Source: Limnephilus marmoratus (Eukaryota; Arthropoda; Insecta; Trichoptera; Limnephilidae). Taken from it: a DNA stretch of 64,000 nt. The notes below the pieces were generated by a model that worked only from the letters and a program-made list of their open reading frames with translations, was not told the DNA's origin and did no database searches. Positions 36,074 through 48,000 of this stretch are shown here, in pieces. The stretch is taken from contig OU862920.1 in assembly GCA_917880885.1 (NCBI GenBank), forward strand, positions 40,955,019-41,019,018, given 5' to 3'. Made by a program: the position numbers and the translations under genes. Within the stretch, counting starts at the first letter, position 1. Each line of letters starts with the position of its first letter.

Positions 36074-39000
36074 GTACTGTTTTTTTTTAATATTATTATT
36101 TTACAACTCAATAATATTTTACGCTTAAGATTTTCATCACAGAAAAAGTGTTGTTTACCTTTATGAAAACTATTGTAATAATTTAACTTAATTCTGTTAA
36201 ATCCACAAGTGGTTAGATTAACGTCAATATTGAAATTAAGATAGTATTCAAAGAAAAAAGACTAAGTTTCTGATGTTGCTTTTATTTCCATAAATTCTTA
36301 ATTAAGTATGTGTTTTGGCATCTTCAACTAATAAATGATATGTTTTAGACATTGTATCCACTTAGCCTCACAATTTTTTTCTCTAAACATGAATTTGAAT
36401 TTATCTAGTGCTAATAAGTGGATTAGTTATATATTGTCTACGTACTTTCTGGTTAGTGAAATAGTAAAATTAGTAAAACTTATTTATTTTCTTCAATATA
36501 CTATTTTATATTGGGCTAATATTATTGAAGTATGTTTTTTATACATATATTATATTTATCTTATTTTTTTTTTAATCTAAACATCAGAGGTAATAAAAGT
36601 AAGTTGGTGATATTGTATAACACCGTTTTTTGTGAAAAATTACCCAATAAGCTTAAAAGTAATATATGTTTCATAATTTTTGGGAGGAATGCAGATCCCG
36701 CCAATGTCTGGAAATTAAACAAAAAGGCACTTTCTAGATGAGAAAAGTGTGGAAAAGCTGAATAAAACAAAAATTAAGGCACGCTCGGCAAAATTGAGGG
36801 AGATACAACCATTCAAAGTATTTAAAATTTCACTTCGCGAACTGATATTGACAGTCCGCCCGCCATTTTGTTATAACCTAATACGCTAAACATGGTTTGT
36901 GATACAAAAAAAGTGCCCCTTTATAACGCCTACTCGCGTCAAGGCAAGAAAAACATCCCAGTTTTCAAGTGGTTTAGCGGCTACGCTAGGTTTGAGTAAC
37001 ATGGTTTGTGATTCTGGCGTACTATTAATTCTGTATTAGGTCTGGGATCCAACATAAGCAGTGAAAAGATGGCGAACGAACTGTCAATATCAGTTCGCGA
37101 AGTGAAATTTTAAATACTTTGAACGGTTGTATCTCCCTCAATTTTGCCGAGCGCGCCTTAATTTATTTTTTATTCATCTTCTCCACACTTTTCTCATCTA
37201 AAAAAGGCTTTTTTATTAAATTCCTAGACATTGGCGGGATCTGCATTTCACCCTAATTTTTAACCACATAGGTAATATATAATATTTTTTTGTTTACAGG
37301 ATATTTGCGGGATGATATGTGCCGGTATGACTTGGATTCTGATGTTTTTCGCAGAGTTTGTGGTTATGTGCCACATACTTCTCCCTGCCTCCGTCAATTA
37401 CCCTGTCTACAGCTACATTAACATGGCCATTTTCCAGACATTTGCTGTGCTGGCTTTCGCTTCACACATCCGAACTATGTTCACTGATCCCGTAAGTTCT
37501 TTATACAATGATTGCCAATATACAGTGAAATCTCGATCGAACGTTTTCCCATGTGTATCATTTATTTATTTTAGTCCCAAATTAATTTCATCCACAGCTC
37601 GCAAAAATAGATTTCATCGATCGTTCATCTATTCATCGTTTTAGCGCACTTATCTTTTAAACTGTTTTAGACAGGTTACAAAATAAGCTTTCGAATTATT
37701 ATATTACAAATAAATATTAATATTTGTAAATATTAAAATTTAGAATGCAAACATTAAAAAAATGTGAAAATGACTCACGTGATGTTTTTATGTGAAAACG
37801 GTACTAAAATCACAGATTATGTAAACAACAATACTTATTCTATTGTATAAATGTGTAATAAACACTTTTGTCACCTCACTTTTTTATCATTTCATATAAA
37901 AATATTTAATAAAAATTAAAAACGTCAGGCGCCCGTAGGAAATTTGGCGGGATAAATTATGTGTCAGACTGCGCGTCTGACAGAATGTTCTTTTTATGTA
38001 TTTCTATGGACAACTTGAATAGAGATATGCAGCGTGATTCACTATCGACATTTCACTTTTTATTTTACGGGTGTAACTAAAACAATAACGGAGTTATAAC
38101 GGTTTCTACGGAGACACACGTGCTGACGTGTAAACACGCTTATTGTACTTGACTGCTGTCGTATTTTTAACGCATATATCTGCTTACGTTGCGGAGGGGT
38201 TAAAGCACTCAGTTTTTGTACTATTTTACTCAATCGATGGTTGCCGGTGGCTTTAGTTGAGTTTAGTTGTCTTTTTTACTAATTTTTGATCATTTTAACC
38301 TTAAAAATGATAATGATGAAAAAAGTGCCTACTCTTCAAGAAATATTCAAAATAATTGTCGTAGTGGCCAAAAAATCCCACTGAAAATCGCATTGGTGTA
38401 GCCAAGAGTTTAGAATCGCGGCATTTTTATTTAAACACTTTTATTTATGTGTGAAATAAGTATCTTTTTGAAAAAGATTACAACATTTAAGTATGAATGT
38501 AGATTTTATTCCTGCATCCATTGTTTTCCCGCATTAATATTTTATTCAATAGCACCCTTCAAAATCGATATATAGTTTTTCTGTATATCAAAAATATGAA
38601 AACTTCTTTAGCACGGTTGTGATTTGAAACTCGATGAAACGAAAAAGCAAAACTAAAAGAGACAAATACATACATCATCTATAAATCTATAGGATTGAGC
38701 CTGCGAGAGAATGAGATAGAATAATCGATGTCCTCTTTGTGCGGTGCTTCGTAGCCTACTATTCCCCACTCTTCTCTACCTAGTATTCCCCACTCTTGTT
38801 TCAACTTTTTGATGCCTTCCTCGAAGTAGTTTCCTGCCAACCCCTTCGTTCACTTCTCCACCTCCTCCTTTACCTCCTCGTCGGTTGAAAACCTTTTTCC
38901 ACCCATGTGCAGCTTCAGGGAGGTAAAGAGATAATAATCTGAAGGGGAATGCGCGGGGTGGTTCAGGACATCCCATTTAAACGAGGCAAGCAGTTCCTTC

Positions 39001-42000
39001 GTGGCGTTGGCCGTGTGTGGTCTGGCATTGTCGTGCAGCAGGCTGACTCCCTTTGTCAGCATGCCTCTCCTCTTGTTTTGAATCGCCTTCCGCAATTTTT
39101 TTAGGGTCTCACAGTATCTTGCAGAGTTGATGGTCTCCCCTTGAGGCAGATATTCAATCAAAATTATGCCTTGACAGTCCCAAAACACGGATGCCATGAT
39201 TTTCTTGGCTGAAATTGTGGTTTTGAACTTTTTGGCGGAGGGTGAAGAGGTGTGACACCACTGTTGAGACTGCCTTTTGGTTTCAGGCGTATAGTGTGCA
39301 ACCCAAGTTTCATCTCCAGTAACGATGGAGTGGAGAAATTCATCTCCATGGAGTTTGCAGCGCCTCAAAAACTCTTGTCCGGCTTCCACTCGATTCAACT
39401 TGTGTTGGTCTGTCAGCTGTTTTGGGACCCACCTCGCGGACAGTTTCCAATATCCGAGGGTTTCTGTGATGGTTTCGTGTACTAGAGATCTGGATATTTG
39501 CGGAAACATCGCAGAAAGTTCATCCACAGTCAATCTGCGATCGTCACGGAGCGTTTTTTTCGATTTTTTCCACAATTTCGTCAGTCACAATTGAAGGTCT
39601 TCCGCTCCTCTGATCATCATGCACAGACGTACGACCATTTTTAAACTCGCGATACCACTTGTACACACTCGCACGATTCATAGCTTTATCACCATGTGCA
39701 GTTTTCACCTCATTATAAACCTCAACCGGAGGTTTTCCCTTCCAAATGAGATAACGGATGACGCCGCGTACTTCGCACTTGGCGGGAGATTGGATTGACA
39801 TTTTTCACAAAATGTGTTGTCGCGTCGACACTTCTCAATGTACTGACCTTGAACCGGTCTCGTTGCGGAGGGGAAGAGTCAGGCTACACGTAAGTATAGC
39901 CAACATGTCAAAAATAAAATTCATTCGGTCATGAGAGCCTCAGTACACTTACTTCCTGGATACGCCTTGTACATGTCTATGAGAAAGAGGGAGAGATTAC
40001 ACTACTACTACACCACTACTACTGTATTTATTTATTGAGAAATAAGAAATACATGAAAAACATAAACTGCATATCTCACTAGGGCATTCCTGTATCGAGG
40101 TATGCAGTTTTACAATGTAATTTAAAAAAAAAAACATACATATAAACTTAATAAAAATATAATTATAAACCTACAAAAGAAGCACTGAGAACAATTATTC
40201 AGACATGGATTATTAAAATTTTTATTATAGCTGGGCAGTATGCTCATCGTTGGCAACAATAACATTATACTGTAAACTAAAAATACAAGGTACCTTTTAG
40301 TTATGGCTTACCAGAGGCATTCATAGGGTGACCACAGGGTGTATATAACAGTATTTCCCCTGCAAAATATTATTCTCTGGGAACGTTGCGGTTTTGGATT
40401 GTCGTGTGATTTAGATCATGTTTTAGTTCATAAGTTCTATTCTAATGACCAATAGACCACTTGCATGGATTTCATAGTGACTTGGAAAAAATCACAGATG
40501 TTCGGCTAGTTTTAGCTTTTGTTCAAATTGTGACCAGCGGTCAAGTGTACAAGTGCATAAGAAGTGCGGCTCGTGCAAAATAAAATTCACCGAATAATAA
40601 ATCAAACACGTAATGTATATAATTTAATTGGGGGTTGGTAGATATCCCATTTATGGAGAAAAAATGAATAAACTTCTTCGGTCCTTACACCGAGCGAAGA
40701 CATCATCACCTAATGTTTTCAATAAGCTTCTTCCCAGTACCCGGTGTAGCGTACACACATAAAAGGTCACTTTTAACTTAAAAAATTAATATCATTGTCA
40801 AATAGGTTCTCTAAATCCTAAGCATAACAAAACCCGTTGATTTACAGTTGAATTTTGCAAGCTAAGTATTACTATCCTGTTCAAAACTGCAAGAATAGTA
40901 GTTATTTCGCTGAAGCCCTTTTCGATGCGCTTCTATCTTGTACGCGCCGGAGGGTGCACGACCAGAGGCATATTTTGCAACATTTTGTGTTTTTGACGAT
41001 CTGAACATGTTTACTATGGGCACCATACAAAATGACAATTCCCAAACGGGGCGCTTGACTGAAACGCGCGGAATGGTATTTTCCTAGGTCCCTGGTTCTC
41101 AGCGCTCGGGAAAGAACGCCAGCCGGCTGCAATAATTATTATCTCTTGCAAAATTCATGCTTTTAAATATGTAATTAATTTTTATTTTTAACATCGCGCA
41201 TAATTTAAATTAAAAAATATAAAGTAGGAATCCGTTGAGCTGTAAAATGTTCAATTTTTCTGGCAGTTCGGCGCACCAGTCAACTTTAGGGCCAGCCACG
41301 CCTGGTCATGATGTTATGCTTATTATTCATGTTGCTTATTCTAATTATCATATTGTTTAGCTAATTATCTAAAATGTTTTCACCATGTGTTTTCAGGGTT
41401 CCGTTCCGAAAGGCACAGCCACCCAGGAGATGATGAAGTTCATCCGTTTCAAGGAAGGGCAGGTGGTGTTCAAGTGCCCCAAGTGCTGTTGCATCAAGCC
41501 GGACCGAGCGCATCACTGCTCCGTCTGCCAGCGGTGCATACGCAAGATGGACCACCACTGTCCATGGGTCAACAATTGCGTTGGGGAGAACAACCAAAAG
41601 TTCTTTGTACTGTTCACAGTGAGTAGCCTTTACATTATGTTTGTAGTTTGTATTTTTGATATGTACATTCATGAGAGTTATGAGTAATTTTTCGCAGGTT
41701 TTGACAAAATTATGAGAGTTTGTAATAATTAAAAAAAGGAGGAAGGTCAAATAATATTGTGTAAAGAATAATGTATGTGAGGGAGCGGGCCTGATCGGTA
41801 GAGATGGGTAGTGAGAAATGAAAGGCGTCAGTCGGTGTAATGAGTCAGTCTTTATTGTGGCTACGTAGCGGAGGTCGAAGCGGAGCGGAGTGGAGTGGAG
41901 TGACAGTAGTGCCATGAGTGTTGCTGCTGCGTGATGATGTGAAGAAGGTCAGGAGACTACGGCGGTGAAGATCACAGGTCTTCAGGGAGCTGGCGTGTTG

Positions 42001-45000
42001 CTCTACACCATGGCGGTGTATGGCGGCTGTGTGGCCTCTGAGTCGACACACACACGTGACGCAAGAAGGAACCTTGAGAAGCGGTGAGGATGATCTCTGG
42101 CAGCGGAACGCGGTGGGTTCGAAATGCCAGAGAACGGGTTACATCCCAAGCAGAAAGCGCGGCGGGCTTTATGTGCTGCGGATGGGGACATCTCATGTCG
42201 AGGCACGACGGGCCGGACAGCGGATGGTGGTTGAAGAAAGAATCCTCGAAGGTGTTATGAAGATGTTCCTGAAGTCACACTGGATATGCGTTAAATCACT
42301 TGCTGCGAGAGCGATATCAGCCCGCGTGGGCTGAATAATGCGTAGCGACACTGTATCACCGCCCGATGTGTAAATGTCGAACCATGAATGAATACTGACT
42401 GACTGCAGTGGACGAGCGATCGGCTGCTTATATAGCCGCGGTGAGTAATTACTCTCGCGGTAGGTAATGCTGGGTGAACTCTCGCAAAGCTGAGATATCG
42501 CTCGAACTTTCTGCGGGCACTTGTATGGTACAGCCATACGTTCTAGGCCTTTCGCGTAAGTGGCGGAATTGTTATTTACGAGGCGGCGCGGTCGTAGTAA
42601 CTGACTGTAGGTATTTCGTAGTTTCCAGAGAGTTCGGTGGAGTCCAGTGGCGGAGCAATTAATTTGGCAAAAGTGGCCGCCACATATGTAATGTGAGCAT
42701 GAATATAAAGTGTCAATCCTACTAATTAAAAATGAAATGAAAGAGGTTACATCAATGAAATGTAAGTTTTTTCAATAGTGTATTTATTTATAATTTCTCA
42801 CCCTACATATGTTATTAATTATTTTTTTACATAAAAAAATTAACCTCACTAGGACTATGAAGCCTGTATTGAATTTAACATTTATAAATTTGAGTTAAGC
42901 TGGCGCTACCCGAATTTGTACCGATTTCTTACATATCTCCCTTAATAAACATTTTAAGTTTTTAAGCTCTTAAAAAAATATAAGTTATTTATGAAGATAA
43001 TATCTAGACGCGTTCCACGCCAAAAAACAAATTATATAAAATTCCCTCGATAGAAAAAAATCGCAAAGTATGCTTCTAAAATTATTTTGTTTCATTTTTT
43101 TACAAGTTGTAGTTGTGAAAAATTCACAATGTTTCTTTAAATGATACTTACGATGCCCTCCATGAGACTTTTGCTCTTTTTTAATAAACTTTTTTGCAAT
43201 TTTCGGATCGATTTTATCACTTTAAATATTCGTAACATTCGTAATTACATATCTCTCCATCTTCTTCTTTTTGAGCGTGGATGCGGCGCCTTAAGAAGCC
43301 TTAGTTAAGCCACTACATACAAAACACTAAGGGTGGGTTTTTTCATTTACTTTTAGCTGTGCAGTTTACAGTTACTTTAGCAGTATATTTGATATTTACG
43401 GCAAAATGAGTTTTTTCACAACGCCAACTGTGAAAGTAGAGGTAAACAGGGATGACAGCACGATAACTAATCTAATTCCCACATTTTCGTATTGGGAACT
43501 GTTCTTATACTTTTTTCATGTGGCAACTCACAATAAATGTCAAAACATTCTGTGAATTCAATCATTCTATGCGCATTGGCTATGGTTGCATCGTCTTGTG
43601 TAAATTTTGTGATTGGAGAGATGTTATGTTGTGATGGGAGATGTTATTGGTTTATGGCACACATGGGCAACTGCCTGCCCGCTGGGCTTTTTTGTTCGGC
43701 CCTGATTCATCTCGGCGAAGTATTAGAGAAAGAAATTAATGATTTAAGGGAGTAACGATGGACGAAGAACTTGTAAAGAAAAAGTTGTAAAAAAATTACT
43801 TTCTTAATTATTTTTTTTTTTGTTTTATGCTATTGTGAAATCGTTTTTCGGTGGGTACGTATTAATCTAACGAATGACAACTGTTTCGCCTGACATCATT
43901 GTACAATTATTGTTTACTTTCCTGTGCTCAAAGAAGTCAAAAGGTTTCCCTCAACCAGTCTCTACCGATCTGACCTGCCACGCAATTGGTGGGCAGACGC
44001 ATCCGCTGCCAAGATACAGATAAACCTCTTAATAGTTCCAAGGAGAGATTTTTCACATTAAAATTTGTGATCAGTACATAATATTAATATCATGTCGTTC
44101 AGTATATAAATAAAAAAAATATATGAGAAGTAGCAACATGTTTTATTTAATTTTATTTTATTTCACCATGTTTAATAATTTGGTCCGGCCCTTGACTCGA
44201 GGACAGAATGATAATTTGACCCCAAACCTAGGAAAGGTTGCCCATGCCTGGTAGGAATATGGGTACAATGAATGGTTCCCATGAAGTTTGGAAATTTGGC
44301 CAATTTGCGAAATTTAACATTATTTTCCGACATTTCAGCGCCACTTCTATACATTGATATGAAATTTTTGTCGAGTGATGCTGTGGCTTTTGACACATTA
44401 AAAATTATTTTACACACTTTACTTTTGCAATATCAATACGCATTGACCCAACAGCATAAAACCGCAAAGCCAATAACAACTGCTCAAATGGTTGGACAGC
44501 ATTATTCCTAGCAGAGGAGAAAAACAAAATATAGAATTAACTAACTAACCATCACGCCGTTTCCCCGCAGGGGTAGGGCAGAGAGGACGGACCGCCAAAC
44601 AACTCAGTCTTGGCACACACTCTTCGCCTCACTCACATTCATACATACTCTTCTATTATTCTAACTTTTGACATGGCCCGTCTCAAGTATCTGATTCACT
44701 TGATCGTGCCATGTCTTCCTCAGGCGTCCCCGACTTCTTCTACCATTCACATTTGCGTCATATATTCTTTTTACACTACATTCTTCGTTCATTCGCTACG
44801 TGCCCAAACCATCAGAGGGTCTTTTTCTTAATATTACTCATTGTGCTTACCTCAGCCTTACATTCTTTGCGGATATCCACATTTCTAACATGATCATTCA
44901 GTTTACTTTCATCCTTCCTCTGCCAGTTCCATGCCTCACTGCCATATTATATCAGGGTAGGTACCAGGACTCCATTGTGGACTACTAGCTTTGCTTCTTT

Positions 45001-48000
45001 TGACAGTTTTTTATTAGCGCCAACGGCATTCAGTCCTCCATTAATGGAGTTACCCTTTTTTAATATCTCTATCAGCCTTCCCATCTCTCGTAAACATACT
45101 ACCCAGATACACAAACTCATCCACCTGCTCCAAGTATTCATCATTCACAACTATGTTGCATACTGTTTTCGTACTCTCTCTTTCAAACACCATGACTTTA
45201 GACTTAACTTACATTCAGCATTAACTCATTCTTCATACATACTTCGTTCGGGAGTAGGTGCATATCATATTTGCAATTAATGTAGTCAAAAGTCGAGCAG
45301 TTTCTTTATTAACATGAAATTGGCATACGAAATCTATCACTAAAGTGACATTAGACAAAGGCAGCCATTTCGATTACCTTTACTTTAGCATTTACAGCAC
45401 GATTGTGGGCCTGTAAGATTGTAGGTAAAAGTAAATGTCAAATGAAAAAACTCGTTTCTATGATTTTTACCATAAACTTTTACAATTTGCATTGCATTTA
45501 GCATTCTCTGCAAATGAAAAAACCCACCCTAAATGATTATACGGAGAAAGGAAGAAATTTTTTAAATTTTATTTTAGCAACTATAAAATATTTGTGCGTA
45601 CAAAATGTAATGATGAATTTAAGTATTACAGATATTGTATTTTTTAGTCCTCCTCACTAGGGGTTCCTGTGCTGAGGCAGACTAAAGTTATTTTATAGTT
45701 TATTTGTCTTCCATGTCGTTTTTAGTTTTTCCATTAGGGTTTTTCATGTAAAAATATTACATTATTACATAATAAAAATATTACATTAGTGGTCAGATGG
45801 GTAACTTGAGAATGAATTGTAACAATATTTATAATAATAATAATAATAATCTTTATTCAATGAAACAACAATATAACTAAAAAAATTACATGCTCAATGT
45901 AGTTTACAAATAGATTACATCAATCAGTACAGAAAAATTAACAAATAGAAAGTAACTTGTTTTATACCATAAATAAATCATTAATTACTATACCCATGAA
46001 GTTAAACAAGTTTAAACATTATTTGTAAAGGATTGAACTAAAGACTATGATAATAAATGTCTCAGGTCGTGAATGAATCTCGTAGAGGAATTTATTAAGA
46101 ATTTTAAAGAAAAAAGAGCCTTTAAAAACTTTTAGCAATAGTCTTGATGGTTGCTCTCTCAATGGGTAGAGTCAAGTTGTGGTGGTCGTTAACCCCTCAG
46201 AAAATCGCCAATATGCACTTTTAATGTCTTTAACGAAATGACATTTTATGAAAACTTTGTATTATTACCGCTTCACAAATAAAGCTCTATAAATGAAACA
46301 TTTCTAAACGTAGCCAAATAGTAAAAACTGTTTTAGACAGGTTACAAAATAAGCTTTCGAATTATTATATTACAAATAAATAATAATATTTGTAAATATT
46401 AAAATTTAGAATGCAAACATTAAAAAAATGTGAAAATGACTCACGTGATGTTTTTATGTGAAAACGGTACTAAAATCACAGATTATGTAAACAACAATAC
46501 TTATTCTATTGTATAAATGTGTAATAAACACTTTTTTATCATTTCACTTTTTTATCATTTCATATAAAAATATTTAATAAAAATTAACAACGTCGGGCGC
46601 CCGTAGGAAATTTGGTGGGATAAATTATGTGTCAGACTGCGCGTCTGACAGAATGTTCTTTTTATGTATTTCTATGGACAACTTGAATAGCGATGTGCAG
46701 CGTGATTCACTATCGACATTTCACTTTTTATTTTACGGATGTAACTAAAACAATAACGGAGTTATAACGGTTTCTATGGAGACACACGCGCTGACGTGTA
46801 AACACGCTTATTGTACTTGACTGCTGTCGTATTTTTAACGCACATATCTGCTTACGTTGCGGAGGGGTTAAAATGGTCGTCAGAATGGTCCGACACTTGA
46901 TGGTATTCGGATGGGTTATGTTCGATACTCCCCGACCCTTCAGTTGACTTACTTAACTGACTCACTCCCCTTCTAACACAAATTCTAATTCTTAGGGTTT
47001 ATTTGTCCTTTTTTTAAAAGAATCATTTTTTTTTTTATTTTTTTTTTTTATTATTTGTTAATGTGAGCCTCACTGGGTGCTTTGCTCGTGCTGATGCCCT
47101 CATTTTACGGTTTTATTAGTATGAATGATTTTGCAAGTTACAAAGTGATAATGTCACTGAAGTGGTAATAACCAATAGAAATGTGTTATGGACATATCCT
47201 TGCACTTGAAGTGAAGTCAATTTTGGCTTACTTCGGGTGCGGTTCATACATTTTCAAAAATTGAAAATCTTTCTTGAACAGATAATCAAATTCATTAGTC
47301 CTGTCTAAGACCTGCGAGTTGAAAGGTCTAAATAAAATAAATCTTTTTTCCACAATCATTTTCTTTCAAATCAGTATGGATCACTCTTTGATCTGTTGGT
47401 AATTAACACTTTTTAAAGTTATTACTTACATTACTTTATTAGAGTTGATTTAAAATAATTTTATCTGATTTCAGCTGTACATCGCTGTGATCTCCATCCA
47501 CTCCCTGGTGCTGGCCGCCTTGCAGATAGCGTCTTGCGTTAAGATCGAATGGAAGGAGTGCTCCAACATTTCCCCTACGGCAACCATGGCCCTCCTGATC
47601 GTGCTGATCATTGAGGCCTTTGTCTTTGCCATTTTCACCGTGGCCATGTTAGGGACCCAACTTCAGGCCATCTGGACTGATGAAACGGTAAGTGCCTTTT
47701 ACCTGTTTTTCATCCGTAAATAATATATTTAATTTGCCTCTTTTATGTATACCTGTTTTTCATCCATTAATAATATATTTAATTTGACTCTTTTATGTGT
47801 AAATTTCATTTGCTTTATATTATCATTTGCACTATCTCTATAGCTTTTTCTACTTATGAATTTTTTAAAGCTTTTTAATACTAATGATAATTCAGTGAAA
47901 CCCTCTTAAGAAGTTTTCACGCTTAAGAAGTTTGATTTATTCAATCCTTTGAAGTCTGAATGACCCAATTTATACCACATGTAAGGTTTACCCGCTTAAG

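Larger units (their letters stand above)
43331..45529. mobile_element. Harbinger-like TIR element enlarged by nested insertions
   Basis: GGGTGGGTTTTTTCATTT at the left and AAATGAAAAAACCCACCC at the right are inverted, each flanked by TAA (43328-43330, 45530-45532), the target repeat expected for PIF/Harbinger. Inner sub-repeats such as TTTAGCATTTACAG/CTGTAAACTGCA-like phrases support the pairing. Inside lie a hAT-like stretch (about 43661-44250) and LINE RT fragment C. Confidence 0.75.

Noticed and set aside
41361..41915. 184-codon minus-strand frame over the DHHC exon
   Set aside because: It is the antisense of the conserved exon; all homology lies on the plus strand.
45832..45857. TAA microsatellite as an independent feature of interest
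   Set aside because: It is the usual 3' tail of a CR1-like LINE in minus orientation.
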